In this document: piece by piece, positions 37,041 to 51,172 of the stretch
Layout of the letters: the number at the start of each line of letters is the position of its first letter
How positions within the stretch are numbered: position 1 is the first letter of the stretch
Source of the DNA: Aquila chrysaetos chrysaetos
Taxonomy: Eukaryota > Chordata > Aves > Accipitriformes > Accipitridae
Direction: 5' to 3'
Assembly (NCBI RefSeq): GCF_900496995.4
Contig: NC_044029.1
Span: forward strand, 3,906,001-3,970,000
Length of the DNA: 64,000 nucleotides
Notes under the pieces: generated by a model
What the model saw: the letters and a program-made list of their open reading frames with translations, nothing else
Told to the model about the DNA's origin: nothing
Databases searched by the model: none
Program-made: the position numbers and the translations under genes

Positions 37041-40000
37041 ACATTTAAAGAATTAATAAAAATTCCAGGCCAGAGTGCTACTGTGGGGTTTATAACCTTG
37101 ACATTTTTTTATCACCCCCTGGCTTGTTTCTTTTTCCCTTTATAACCAAACAAACCCATACAAATTAGTATTTGAAAGTATGCAATTAGCAAGCTGCTCC
37201 TGCAGCTATGCAGTTCTCCTGCCACCCAGTTTCCCAATGGGAGGAAATCAACAAAAAAGAACAAAGAAAAGAATTTGCTGCCTCATATTAATGACTGCTG
37301 TTTGAGGACAGCGTTTGTATTTTAAATGAATAGCTTGCTGAGGACAAAAAGGTCAGAACTGCATTTTATGGTAGCAATAGAATAGCAGGAGGACAGAAGA
37401 AAGGCGAAAGCTGCGAGCAGACAGGCGGAACAACACGCTCTGCTTGCTCGAGAGGCTGGGACCAGCGCCCGGCCACGCGTTCGGGAGTCAAAATACGGGC
37501 ACGGTCCCGCAAGGTGGTGAGGACGGCGGTGGGAGGGGAGAACGCTCACCTCCCAGCCAAGTCGATGAGCTCTGCGGCACACAGCGTGGTTCCAGAACGA
37601 TCGGCTCAGCCCAGTGATCCCCGCCAAAATCCTTCCTTTCTGCTAAGCCATATGGATCTATCTCCTTGCACGTGGAATTTTTTTCATCAGCTCTGACACC
37701 CTGAACGCACTCTGTCCCCCGAGACGCTGCCTGTGAATATGCAATAAGACCCTGCCAACATCCAGCAAGAAAGCCGTGATGAGTGCAGCTACCTGGGAAT
37801 GTGCCCTTTGCTACCCTAACGTCTTCAAATTGCTCAAAGTTAAATCTAAATTGAGAAACCCAAATGAAACCTGATGCTGGTGCAAGTTATACTGCGAAAC
37901 TCCAGCCCTTATCCATGGGTATTGATCAATACCTTCAGGAGAACTCAGCCTGCCGGCTCTCTGAGGCTTCAAGATAAAGATGAGCCAGTATGGGACTATT
38001 TTAACCAATAATATGTAATGAGCGTGAAAGAGCCGCACCACAACTGATGATAAAGCTATCCAGAAAGGAAAGCCAAAGTCTCCAAAAGGGCCCTGGGATC
38101 CTTGAGGTGGACACCCCATCGGGGTATTACCCGAGCAGAGCAGAACAGCCAGCTTATAGCCAACTTCTGCAAAGCTGTCGAGAGGAGTAAGAGGCTTCTC
38201 CAAGCACAAGGACTTGTGCCACTACCCTTTCCCGGTGTGAAGCGGGCCCACAACCCCCCTGGGCCACAGGGACCGACTGGATCCCCCCCAGGGCTCTCCC
38301 TGTGAGGTATACGGCTCACTGCCGGGGTGCCAGGTCCCTGGGCGAGAATTGCCACGCGTGGCTCTGGCACCCACAGCCTGTCCGCCCTCCCCTGCATGTT
38401 TTGCTACCGGGCTTCACCTGGGGACATCCCCGACCTCCCGGAGAACCTCCTTGCTGCTTTGGACTGCGGCACTGGGTCTGTGCAGCTTTGGTGAGGGTCA
38501 GGCCATCAGCGAAATCACGCTGGTATGCCGCCAGAGAGGGGGCAAAATCCAGCACCTTTCCTCCACCGTCCCTTTCTATTTCCAGAGGTTTTATTCCTGG
38601 CCCTCTTCGGTGCCCTCTCCGCCTCCTTCTGGGGTTCCTTCCCGTTGCTGCTGTCACCTCCTGCTCGCTGCACATCTCCTGGCTGCTTTCCCAGGTGCCC
38701 ACAGCAGCCGCTGGGGTCCTGGCGTGTTTGCACCCATTCAGGGTCTTCCTTGGAGGACAGATGTCCTTCTTGCCCCAGCCTTGCTGCAGCTCTGACTCCA
38801 GGGCAAAGCTTTTGAGGAAAAAGTAGGATACGTTAAAGCTGAGTGACTGCTGAGCTCTCTTATTGACTATAATAAGACGGAGAATAACATTTCATTAAGT
38901 GCATGTTTCTGCCAGTGTAACAAGCCCTTACCTGCAATCGTGTGTGAAGCACAAATGGCCTAAAGGCATCGCACCTGAAGGAAAAATTCCAGTCCCTTCA
39001 ATAACGTATTAACATTTTTAGCATACATTCAAAATGTTTAATGCAGTAGGAAAAAACACATGTTCTGGTCTCGGCGGCGTTGATAATCTGTAAGAGACAA
39101 GAAGGAAGGCTGCAGCTTTCCAGCGGTGACTTCCTGGTGTGCATCCTTCTTTGAAATGTTCAAGCCAGGACAGACATCAGAAAATCAGCTGGAAAACAAG
39201 GACGGACGAGCAAAGAAATGCACCTTTTGAGCCAGAGTAGTTCTGAACATACTCCTGGAAAGAGTGACTGTAAAGCTGTGAGCCAGATAAAACCAGTCCT
39301 CTGCCACCCTGACCCCCACACGCCAGTGCTCCTGCTACCACTGAATTACCCAGCGGCTCAGAGATGCCTGAGAATCACTCTTGGCTTCTCTCCAGGCACT
39401 TTGGCTATGGAAAGGAGTAGCTAAAAAAGTATCTCTTTAAGTAGGTATTCCCATGGTACAGGTTAGTCCTTGTGTTGAGTAGAGCTGGCAAAGGGGTGGG
39501 AAAAGGTGTTATTTCAGGAATCTTCATCTTGTAGGACCGGCAGGCTGCTAATAGTGTATTTTTGGCTGTGACAGAGCTGAAGGGAAAGGGGTGCTGGTGT
39601 TGGACAGGGTGCAGGAGCGGGAAAGGTGATGGTCCTTTACCGCTTTGTCCTCCCACGGCGGCATCCGACGTGCTGTGCAGAGTCCTGGCTCCAGTGTCCC
39701 CAGCGCCGGCGGCCGAGAACGGCGGGACGCTTTGCTCTGAGCCTCCGCACAGACCCTCGCTGGCTGCGTGGAGCACCAAATGCACCTGCAAGAGCAGCTG
39801 AATGGCTGTCACAGCTTCAGCAGCAGTTGCTGGGTGTCCCCAGGGGCTGGGGGGGGACCGGTGACAGCCAGGCATGACCTGCGGGCTGCGTCCCTGTGTC
39901 CCTTCTGGCTGCTGGAGTCCCCCGGAGAATAGGTGGCATCCTGTCACATAACATTCCTCTCCTCCCTGAGCCCTGCCGCAGGCTTCTGGAAGAAAAACAG

Positions 40001-41186
40001 CTATTTTGGCCTTGATTTTTCAATTCTTCTTACCTTAAACTTCTACCCTTAAAGTCCCAGTTCATTGCCGACTTACAGGTATCGACAGGAGAAAGGTGCA
40101 TGGGTACAGTTAAACCACTTCAGGGATGCAACTTGCAAAGATGACTTAGGTTTTTGCCTTTTTTCTGTGCTCGTACCAAGGTTTCACCAACCCACAGCCC
40201 AAAGGTCTGCCTGTGACATCTTGAAATATTCTGCATAAACTGTGCCAAAGTTCAGCAAAACCAAATTGCCTGGCACAAGCAAGAGACTGGAAGCGGGAAT
40301 TCTTGAAAAATGCTAATAATGTCTCATACTTGAACTATTTTTCCCTTAGCTGGGAAATCATTCTGCTTAAAATAGAACAGGCAGAGAGATACAGAGAAAT
40401 TTTTTAGCAGTCCCTGAGACACAGGACACAAGCAAATTTTGTTCTTTTTTGGGGTGGCTTAGAAAATCCTTTCAGCCCTTGTGCCTAGGTGAGCTTTCCA
40501 TTTTGCGGAATGGAAAATACAAAGATTGCTGGCCTCTGGTTGCACTTTCAGCCTCTGTACCGCCGTGGAGATGGAGACGTGCAATTTGCATCTCTTTTCC
40601 TCCACATTGCATTAATGTGAATGAAATACATTCGCGGTGTATAAATAGTGGACTTAGCACAGCAGCCCTGCTTGCCTGAATACGTCTTTTAAGCTCCTCT
40701 GCCCTTTCTGCCCCACGGCTGCATAGATAAATAAAGAAAAGGCCTTATTATATTTGCGGTGGCTAACACTAAAGGTCTTTGCTAAACCAAGTAAACTAAG
40801 CCTTCACACTTGTCCCCTATCACTTGCTGCTCCTTAAATCCCTTGGCTTAGGTTCTATAACCTGGTGGGAGAACACTATTCTGGGAGAGCGTTAAAGCTG
40901 GAGACGTGGTTACGTGCTGACAACGGTGGGGGCTTTGCCAGATACGAAGCCCAAAGTCTCACAGTTGATGTGCTGCAGCCTCCTCGTTCGCATAAATAGA
41001 CAGAGAGCGCTTTATTCAGGGTTTTTTTTACAGTTGCTGAGATGTTGTTAAAAGGGAGAGAGAATCTGTGACAAATTTTCACAGGAAAACACTTGGGAGC
41101 CTGTCGGATTTGAACACGGTCGGTTGGGATATAATTGTTTGGGGGGTAATCCTGGAAGGGGACGAACCAGTCACCCCTTGCCAATT

Positions 41187-41223
41187 ATCCATCCATCCAT
41201 CCATCTATCCATCCATCCATCCA
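41187..41223 (+). repeat. (ATCC)n microsatellite
   Basis: About nine tandem ATCC units with one interruption (ATCT). Confidence 0.95.
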
Positions 41224-42189
41224 GGTGAGGGCTGCTGTGTTTTTTGGAAATTAAAAAAGAGAGGAAAGGGGGAGGAAAGACTACTCCACCCCAGCAATGC
41301 TTTCTTCCTCCTGAATCCCACCTCCTTCTTGCCCCAAAGCCCCCGGTTCCCATCCCACGTGCTGCAGAGCTCAGGCTTGCCCCTCACATCCATCTCCATT
41401 CCCCCCAAGGATGTCGAAAGTCCCAAATCGCTAACGAGACCTTGCCTCTCCCTTGTCCCCTGCCACTATCTGGACTCCCTTGAGCTACACCGGTCCTCTC
41501 CCCAGGAGAACAGTTTCCTTTCCTTTAAGGAACGAGGGGAACAGTGGGGGGGACCTGGACCCCCAGCCCTGTGCCCTCAGCCGCTCGTGAAGTGTTCAGG
41601 AGTCAAAAGGGCACGGCGGAGAAGGGGACGGATGGGGTGAACACCCTCAGCATCCCTCGGGAACTCTCTGAGAAACACGCGGCTTCCCCAGGATGCTTCA
41701 AACGCCACTCTTCAGAGAGATTTAGATACCTAATGGCTAAATGGAGCTCTTGGTGGTTTTGACAGAAGGTGGGTGCCTGGTGCCACCCCCAGGTAGCAAT
41801 CAGCATCTTTCTCTCCTCACTCCTGGTGCCTTTCAGCTTAGTGCCTGCTCCCAGCAAACCCTGGCAAACCTTTGGGTTTGCAGACTCAGAGCAACTAAAA
41901 TTTACTGTTCACACCTGGCTCGTACGACGCTCCTCTCCTCGCAGAAATAACTCTGTGGCCATAAGCCTTACTGTGCCTTCAAGGTGCTCGGCTCCCCATC
42001 AGACCAGAGCGTGCAGCGCAAAATAAATTCAGTCCATTTTTTTATATCATTCCAGTAATTCCTTAGGGGATGAGACCGTCTCAGTGTGCAGGCAGACAAA
42101 GAGCCAGCACTAATGCAGGGCTTCATCCTTTCTACGCTCGCTGTCCTTACAGCAGAAATATTCCCGCTGTGCTAATGGGATTAAAAAGA

Positions 42190-43110
42190 TGGGTATCCAG
42201 GCACTAAGAATTAAGAGAATTTGGGTTCAAAACGTTGTTGAGTTTTCTTTTGAAATGGCTGCATAAACGCACGAATTATTAGCAGATAGAGATCGAAACT
42301 TCCACATTAATAAACACAAAAATGGACTTGGCACTTTTTCTTAAACTAAAATGTTATGAATGTAGTGGAGTTTATTTGTAGGCCAAGGCATTATCATAAC
42401 AGAACATAAACTTTTAGGGCAACTAGTTATCTGGCATAATAATTCTGTCTTTACTCATTAACAAACATCAGCAAATCCGTGCTGTAGCACCAATATTGGG
42501 AAGTGTTGGGTACAGTGGCTTCTTTGTGAATGGACAGTCTTTCTCTGAGAACTGGACCGCCGGTAATTAATTATCTCAGCATCTTTGATCTATTTACTTT
42601 GCGCATATTTCATCTGTTTTGGTTTGTTACTTGCATTTCAGTGATCTCTCACATTACGGAGCAATTCCTTCAGTTGGGAAAATTGCCTTTCCCTTTCCCA
42701 TGGGAGCGTAGCAGTGGACTAACCACTCCTCAGAGAGGACAGGTCCATTTTTTACTTCTGTGAGCATGACTGCACTGATTTAAGGAATCTGTCCGTATAC
42801 AGCTGAGGAATTCAGTTTGCTCTTATGAAGCCTCTGTGTGCATTTATAGCAAACTGCAAACTCTCTTTGGGCTGCAAAGCTATTTGCCTGCTCTCTCATT
42901 TTTAAAGGTAAAATGGTAGGCAGAGATGGCAAAGGATCACTGTCACTGAAGATCTGTTTCTTACTCATCAAAAGCAAGATCATCTCTATTTCTAACTACT
43001 GATTAAACACTTAATTGCATTTAACACAATAATTACAACAAGCCTGAGTGTGTATTTGTTTGACCTCAGATTTTCCCAAGAACAATTTTATTCACTATTA
43101 CGTGTTGTGA
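42190..43110. other. AT-rich unique stretch, candidate conserved non-coding element
   Basis: This stretch is AT-rich and nearly free of CpG, shows no repeat signature and has several homeodomain-type TAATTA/ATTAAT cores (for example taattaattat near 42563). This look is common for developmental enhancers, but it is not proof. No coding potential. Confidence 0.2.
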
Positions 43111-46100
43111 ACTTGAGCTCAAAATAAAAGGATTAGTCTTTCTTTTTTTTTTTTTTTTGCCATGACAGACAATAAACCCATGCTGATAGCATGGGGGTCA
43201 AATATCCCATTCCTTCTCTGTCCCTCCCCCAAAAACCCCCTGAAATCAGTGTGGGGTTTTTTCAGATGACTGAGGTTGGAACAGATTGGGAAATTTTCAA
43301 TTCCTTCCTTCCACAGGCTGTTATTTCTGAGTATCTGGTGTTTTATCTTTAACAATTTATGTTATTGCATTATACATGACAGTAAAAGCAGACTTGAGGA
43401 GGGACTAGCAAATAATTTATGTATTTTTGGTTTCCATTCTTGAAAAACAACATTGAAAAAGGCACAGCAAACAACTTTTAACTGGAACTATTAAAATCAA
43501 ATCAGAGCTAATTTTGCATCCAAAAGCTACGGCAGAGTCCAGTTTTAGCTTGCTATAGCCCTGCCCATTCCCGTACAGATCAGTACCTTTTCTTGGACAA
43601 AATTAGCTCTAGGTTGACCTATACTGGAGAAATTGATCTCAAGACAAGGAGAAGGTAAGGGCCCGTTACCAGAAGACAAGTTCTGTCACCTCGTCGCTGC
43701 AGGAGAGGGACAGCAGGGCTCTGCTGAGGACGCCGGAGCGCAGGGTCAGCGAGCACGGGGAGCAGCGTGCTCACCCAAACATGCGTGCCCTGTGTGGGAA
43801 ACACGACGGGACCTCACTCTCTCCCCTTGCCGGAGCAGGGGGGGGACTCACGCAGCCCAGAGGTTCATCACCAAATATTGGTAAAATAGGACAAACCCAG
43901 AATCAGCACCTTAAACTAGTATCAGTCCTGACTCAAAGCTCCCTTCTGATTTTCACGATGCGCGAAGCCAGATTTTGCTGCCCCGGCTAAAGCACATCTA
44001 ATTTATGCAGAGGCACTTATCTAGCAAACCCCTAAGGCTGCAGTGATTGTGGGAGGCTCACGAGAACTTTATTTTCTTAAAACCTAAACTATACCCAAAG
44101 AGATTCTGCAGTACGTTCGGTGCACAGATATTTTTCTCCAACGCCAGGGGACAAATCTTCCCAGAGCACGCTCGAACCTCTTTGCTTGGTAGCTTCAATG
44201 ACAACAGAAAGAGCTTTTGAAGCTTTCTCAGTCCGATGGTCTGTTATAGCACAGCCCGGAGAGCACAGCTCTTTGATTTCTATGAAAGCAATTCACACCC
44301 TATGGCTGGAGGCCAGGGGTTCGGTCTCCTGCTCTTGAGCCCTGCTGTGGTTTGAACGTGAGCCTGCTTCTGTGCTCTGGCGTCACACTGTCACCGGCCA
44401 CCACTGGTGTTTGTCTCCCTCTGTGGTTCTTCTTCCAGGAGAGGCCGAGATTGACTATTTTTGCCCTCCAGGGTGATGCTGGGACACAAACAACATTTGC
44501 TCTCTCTTCAGTTTTTATCGACTGAACAGCTGCCCTTGAGCTGCGTCATGAAGCAAATGTATTTGTCTGAGCTAATGAAAGCATGAAATGTACGCTGTAT
44601 TGGACAAAGAGCATAGCAAAAGGATGTTCTCACAAAAAGATGTTTGGGGCTTGCTTTGAGCCACCGTGATGCCCAAGCAAACGAGGGAAGAAGAGGCATC
44701 CCACCAGCTCTCCCAGCTCTGGAGCCAAAGCTCACAGCCAGCTTTGGGGTTGTCCTCTCCCCAGCTGCCCCACCAGTCCCTCAGCAGTACCTGGGGAAGC
44801 AGCAGCCTCCACAGCTCTAATCCTCTTTTCCCCTGGACCTACTTTTTGTGCCAGGGGATGGCCAAGAACAGTAACCAGGGACTGGAGTGGCAGTGCTTTA
44901 TATATCTGACATGGAAGAGCAGCGGCAGCATTTTAAGGCACTCTGCAAGAGGTAGCCAGTGAACAACGTTGTGGGAAGGATCCTGCATCCATTCATCAGT
45001 GGCTTATGCTTAGAGGACACAAGCGCTTTGGCCAGCAACACAAGGCGACAAGTTTGGGCTTAAAGAGGATGAGATTTTTTCTTCCGGACCCCAGCAATCA
45101 GACTAGCAGCAGGCAACTTTTCAAAGCCCTGCGCCAGGCTGGCTTTTTCAACATTAGAGATTACATGCACTGGGAAAAACGCAGAGGGAACTATGAGGGT
45201 CATGGTTGCCAGTCCCCTTTTGGCAGGACCTAGTCTCCTCAACAGAGAGCAAGACCTGAGAGCTCCTTATAAACACTTCTCTGAAGATGCTGTAGTGCCC
45301 CGTCCTTGCCGTGCGGTAGCTCTGCTCTTTCACCATGAGCATGTGCTGCCATGGTCCACTTCCCACGTTAGACCATAGTTTTTCCTCTGAAAGGAAAATT
45401 CAAAACCCGCATTCCTAGTAGGAGAATACAGCTGTACAAAGTTGAATCTCAGCCTTCTGACTCCTGAGTTTAGGACTCATTTATTTTAGGTGTCTTCCAG
45501 GAAAGCAGGAATTTAGTTGTATTTACTGTAAATGCTCCCCTTTTACACGCATTCTATGTCACCAATTGCAAAAATCCCTGCTAAAGTTAGATATAAAACT
45601 TTGGTTTGAGACGAGTCATACAGTCCTATCAGTCTTCTTATTTTTTAATAAGAAAAATTCAAGGTCTGTGCAGCATTAACTTACGCAGTTATCTCAGACT
45701 GCCCTCTTATGGCAAAATTTTAAACTGTATGTTTTCTGAGGCTTTCCAAAGGTTTTGCAAGTTCAGCTACTGAAAATTCTAGTCCTAAAAAATACTGAAC
45801 AAGGAGACAAAAGAAGTCATGGTTGCCTGATTCCTTTCTGCCCCACCCAGGTCCTGTCACCCATTCATCCCGCCATGCCCAAGCACTACCAGCCCCTGGG
45901 ACAGCAGCTTGGCCACCACCTGGTACCTTTGTGCTTGCCCATCCTTCCTCCTCCAGAAGTGTGCCCAGCCGGGTGTTTGTGTTTGGAAAATCTTCTAACA
46001 CGCTCGTGCATGTACGTGCAGACACACACTGCTCTTCGTATATGTTAGAGAAGGCCTGACTTCATGAAAGTGTGTCTTTCACATAGGATGAAGGCTGTCA

Positions 46101-49100
46101 ATGGTCTCCAAATCCTGGCAAACTGGAGGAGTGTCTCAAACCCAGGCATCAGCCACCGACAAGGCTTTGCTGAAGCCACAGGTGAGCTCTCCCCTGCTGC
46201 AGAAAGCTCCAGAAAACCAGGGCAGCAAAATTGCTGGCCAGCGAAACGATCCTAGAGGCCATCTCAGCTGGCTGCGGACAAGCGTGTGGATGGCGGGGGG
46301 CTCTAAGATCAGCAGCCCCAGCCGTGGATGGAAGTGAGCAAGCGGACAGGGCGATCTGCAGCCTCCTCCCCAGCCCTCCAAAGCCGCTCTGCCCACTTCG
46401 GTCGTGGCTGCTTCTCCCCAGGGAACTCATCTCGCCCCACACACGGTGGCCAGAGCAGGGCTGTGAGTGAAGAGAGTCACATGCGAAGGAGTTTCTCAAC
46501 ATTTTAGAGCAGGGCTGGGGAGGAATCGATCTAACCTGTGGATTCACGACGTCCATCCAATGTGCGAATGCTATAAACAAACAGCAGTCACTTACTTCAG
46601 ACAGGCAGCCTACACAAATGGCAGAGAGGGACTGCAGAGCGCGCTTTTGCTGTTCCCTTCACGGTCCACGCCGCGGTGACTGCCCGGACACTCGGAGCTT
46701 TGCAGTGGTGGCACTGACACCTTGTGTCCCTCAGCTCCCAGGGTTGTTACTCTTGACTCAAAGCGTTTTCATCAGAGTTAGGGCCTTGCAGCCTGCCTGG
46801 GCTCCTCTGAATCGACAGCAGGAGGGTGTCACGTAGCCAGCTGTCATTCATCACAGCTACGCGGGTACAGCGAATGCATCCACGTGGGCATAAACACATC
46901 AAAAATAGCAGAAAGTACTTTGTATGCACGACTGCAAGGAACTGGCAGCTGGAGTGGCATTTTGGTGGTAAGGTCTGGTTCAGGAAGGAAGCCAAAAAAA
47001 AGCCTCTGCCCCAAAGTGGTGTCAGTTCAAGCCACCACTGGTTTCTTTTAGGACAGTGCTGTGGGTCTTCTGTAGGTATGTGACCAGGAAAAAGGCCAAG
47101 GACATTACCTGCAGCAGACAGACCCTTGCAAAATGCTCAAATGCCCAAATAGAGAAAGGAATCTATAGTGGCAGTGTTACTTGTATTAGCAGTGACTTGG
47201 AGAAAAATTCTGTCTTTCATTTCCAGCCATGCAGAGCCAGAGATTATTTAAGCCAAGATATATTTACATCCTCCTAACCAGCACCGGGCCATCTGAGGTA
47301 CAGTCCTCTCCTGACTGCAACAGCTTACAGGCTGGTGAAGGGTCATACATTGCCTGCATGACAGTACGGCCCTCCGGAATGAGTTATTTCCTCTTACAGC
47401 TGATTTATAGACAGAGAGGTAGGTAGAGAAGGTGAACATATACTTGACTCATCAACATGTTTTTCAGTCCCATTTGGCTCCCAGCTCTTCGTGTATGTTA
47501 TCTTGCCTGAGTTATGAAGTCTCAACATGACCTCTTATATTTAGATATTCAGTCTGGAAAAGCAATACCCTAGGCTTTCGATTTCTAAACCAGGAGTCAC
47601 ACCTGGTTTATGCATTACAGTCCTGCATGGAGTGAGGAGGGAGCCCATTTATACCCCCCAAACAGCAACTTTAAAACTTTTCTAAGGATTTGATGTGAGA
47701 AACGGTTATATTGTATAAATGTCAGCAAAACACCGTCCTTTGAAATTAGAAGAATATAAACAAGAAAGCACTGAGTTTCCAGAAGACCAACATTCAAAGC
47801 ACGAAACCAATGAGGAAGCTGAATAAATAAAGATCTAGTTCCTTTCTGATGAGCAAGTGCCCCTGCTGTGAAAACGCTCCCCCCCCGGGAGACACCCGCT
47901 TACCTGCTAACTCCTCAGCTTGGGAAATGGGGCTGCTCTCCCTGCGCGGACTTAGAAGAAGTCATTTCTCTCCCTCAGCCATCTGCTTTCCTGTGTATAA
48001 AGTGGAGATGATCATCATTGCTTTTACTGCCTTATTCATCTTGGATGATGGATTGCATGAGCACAAAGACTTTTATAGGCTCCGTTCCGCTTGTGCAGGG
48101 AATATAACGTTTAAGCGTTCTACTTTCCAGGCTGCCAGCTTCGGCACACGAAGCCCAGACTCCAGCCCCTACCGCGCACCCCCAAACAAGAGTAGATTTG
48201 AACGTGGGACGTAGAAGCGCGGCTGTGCCGGTGCCAAAGGAGGCTCTGCAGGTTCTCCTGCGGTTCCCCTTCCAGCTGTTTCCGCCGGAGCTGCTGGGAG
48301 CAGAGTTTGTTTCCTGGCTCTTGTCCTCAGCCGCCCTGACATCCAGCAAACCCTGACGGTTCGCACACAGGACCCACGGTTTTGCCCCAGTCCCTGAGCC
48401 AGGCATCCCTCCCAGGGCACGGCTGCCCCTCTGAACCTTTAAAAAGGTTCACTACTGCCCCGGGGATCCTGCAGGCAGAGGCGCAGGCTCTGTGTTTTGG
48501 CTTTTCCCGGCTGTTTTCCCCCACGTGTGGTTGCAGACAGGCAGCACGAGGTCTCTTCTCCCTCACCCTTGACAGAGTGGCTTGGAGGGCAGGCAGCATC
48601 CCACACCTGCCTGCTTCTTCGGAGAGGGAGGGGAAGCTGTGTCCAAGGGGTCCTGGGTAAAAAAAGTTTTAAAAAAAGGGCTTTTAAATCATCAAAAATG
48701 TGAAATATGTGACATAATTCCTTTGCCTCCATAATTCCTTTGTCTCCGTTCTCTCCCAAGCATAAAGCGGATATGGGGCAAGCAGGAAAACCCCATGCAA
48801 AACTCTTAAATTCAAGGCAGGCCAATTCAGTGCAGTGCAATTGGTGCTCGCAGTGAGGATGAGGAGCTGCTTTCGCTCTAGGTTAACCTCTTTTCTCGAC
48901 CGGCTAGGTCCAAATGTGGCTTTGCCCAGCCTCACCCAGCAACGCTTGGGTATGTTCAACTTTCTCATACGTGCTGACATCCAAGACATCCGAGTCATTA
49001 GATGTTTTGAGAGCCCCAAATGAAAACACACCAGAAAGACAGCATCCTTTCCCCACGGGGTAAGGGTAAAATCTCTGCTTGAGCTGTCCAGGAGGGAGCC

Positions 49101-50465
49101 TGCACGGATCTGGCCCTGGGGCACGGACCAGGGAGCAGCAGTAGTAGCTACAGCTGTGGACCCATAGGGGTCAGTTTATACCCAAAAAAAAGCAAAAGCA
49201 GGACTTACTAAAGCATGTTGGTCAGTGCATTCAAAAAAAAAAAAAAATCACAAGTATTTTTAGTTTTAAAAATGGTTCTGTTAACTGAGGACTCTGGCAA
49301 AAAAACGGGCACTTTCTGCAGCCTCAGTGACTGCTTTGTTTCCCGTACAACAGCCTGCATGTCTTTGCAAATGCCCACAGACTGCTGCTGGTTTTACCTT
49401 TCACTTTAAATGACAATTTGAAAGCTCTTTGCTGTGGTTGCTATCATTCCGACCACAAACTACCTACAGTGGTCACCACTGGAAAGCCCCAGCGCTTATC
49501 GCCAGTGACCACACCATTTAAGGCCTGTACACTGCAATTTGCTGCACACCAGCAGTCTGGCAAGTCCGTGCGATGCCCCTCGTGTCATGCCCAAGATACC
49601 AGAACATCTATAATTAGAGCAGGAAATGCCTGTGGCATTGTGGTGAACACTACCAACAATTTCCTTTCTGCTGCTGCTTGTGAGAAGTTGCTGCTGACAT
49701 ACCCAAGGAATTATGAACCTAGTTGAGTTGCAAGAGCAGTGTTATTTTCTCCATCTTTCTTCCTACTTCCCTGTCTGTACTGATGGTTTTTTCCTTGCTT
49801 TTCATTTAGCTTAAGTGTCTCAGTGGAGGGACTACCTTTTCATCCTAAGATTACAGCATCCATGACCATGAGGCCCCAACCCCTGACGGACGCAATGGCA
49901 AGATAACTGTTCTGTGTTAGAAACGTGCGTCCTGCCTGTGAGGCTGAGGAACAAGCAGTAACCATCCAACACGGCACGGCAAATCTGCTTTGCCAGTAAC
50001 TCCGATTAAAACTGACTTCTTTAGAGGCCTCCGGTGCACATTGATGGGCCGTGGGTGGATTGCAATGGCATGGAAGGAATAGGCTATAGAGGAGCACAAC
50101 CTCATAGGGTAAGGGTTATCCCTCTATTTCCTAGTTTAACATCTAGAAAAAGATTTTTTAAAATATCTCAAAATATGCCCTTTTCATAAAGATCAAGGCC
50201 CTGCAGTGTGAGAGTAGCCCTGTCTTGTTCTTTTACTTCACTTGAATGTTTTATCCTACATATATCCTACATCATCTCTGTTGAAAATTGTGCATAATTT
50301 CTGTTTTCTTACTCCCAATGGCTACCAAGGACAAGTGACCACCACCTGCAATATAACAAACCTCTACCCATCAGAAGACCTTTGTTACCATTCCCCTCAC
50401 TCCTGCTCTACACATACTCCATTCATTTCCAGCTTAAGTAAATCTAGTTCCTTCAACCTTTCCTA

Positions 50466-50656
50466 AGAAGGGCAACCAAGCTGGTGAGGGGCCTGGAGCA
50501 CAAGTCTTGTGAGGAGCGGCTGAGGGAGCTGGGGTTGTTTAGTCTGGAGAAAAGGAGGCTGAGGGGAGACCTTATCGCTCTCTACAACTACCTGAAAGGA
50601 GGTTGTAGTGAGGTGGGTACTGGACTCTTCTATCAAGTAACTAGTGATAGGACAAG
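50466..50656 (+). mobile_element. CR1 LINE fragment, 5' part of an interrupted copy
   Basis: The sequence reads as the familiar tail region of avian CR1 retrotransposons, with blocks such as ctggtgaggggcctggagca, gaggagcggctgagggag, ctgaggggagaccttatcgc and tctacaactacctgaaagga. It is cut at 50656 by an LTR and resumes at 51173. The reverse-transcriptase region is absent, as in nearly all CR1 copies because of 5' truncation. Confidence 0.93.
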
Positions 50657-51172
50657 TGTCCTGGTTTCAGCTGGGATAGAGTTAATTGTCTTCCTAGTAG
50701 CTGGTACGGTGCTATGTAGTGTTTAGTCTAAAGTCAAGGATTTTTCAGCTTCTGATGCCCAGCCAGTGAGAAAGCTGGAGGGGCACAAGGAGTTGGCACA
50801 GGACACAGCCAGGGCAGCTGACCCAAACTGGCCAAAGGGGTATTCCATACCATGTCATGTCCCATCCAGTATAGAAACTGGGGGGAGTGGGGGCGGGGGA
50901 TCGCCGCTGGGGGACTAACTGGGTATCGGTCGGCGGGTGGTGAGCAATTGCACTGCGCATCATTTGTACATTCCAATCCTTTTATTATTACTGTTGTCAT
51001 TTTATTAGTGTTATCATTATTAGTTTCTTCTTTTCTGTTCTACTAAACCGTTCTTATCTCAACCCACGAGTTTTACTTCTTTTACTGATTTTCTCCCCCA
51101 TCCCACTGGGTGGGAGGGGAGTGAGTGAGCGGCTGCGTGGTGCTTAGTTGCTGGCTGGGGTTAAACCATGAC
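50657..51172 (+). mobile_element. Solo LTR of an endogenous retrovirus (ERVL-like), inserted in CR1
   Basis: An insert of about 516 bp starts tgtcctggtttcagctggga and ends gctggggttaaaccatgac. These ends and the internal block ctcaacccacgagttttact match, as I recall them, the class III (ERVL-like) LTRs that are abundant in neoavian genomes. No internal retroviral sequence and no second LTR is present, so it is a solo LTR left by recombination. The flanks look like gacaag/gacgag, possibly a decayed target duplication, but the exact right edge is uncertain by a few bases. The family assignment is from memory of the consensus. Confidence 0.8.

Larger units (their letters stand above)
33271..50465. 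other. Intergenic sequence
   Basis: I recognise no gene in these 17 kb. Contents: a T-rich run at about 34084-34096, a second CpG-rich block at about 36750-37040, an (ATCC)n microsatellite at 41187-41223, a T run at 43144-43158, an A run near 49231-49246 and several AT-rich unique stretches. The largest open frames (minus 36420-37037, minus 39405-39947, plus 41068-41640, plus 38302-38826) have no domain, no splice context and no matching neighbour, and are taken as chance. Confidence 0.6.

Noticed and set aside
49418..49726. 102-codon plus-strand frame with several Cys and His, considered as a zinc-finger or retroviral nucleocapsid remnant
   Set aside because: Cys/His spacing does not fit CCHC or C2H2 fingers, and no retroviral context surrounds it.
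50484..50726. 80-codon frame starting [13 protein letters not shown]
   Set aside because: It is the translated CR1 tail running into the LTR, not a gene.
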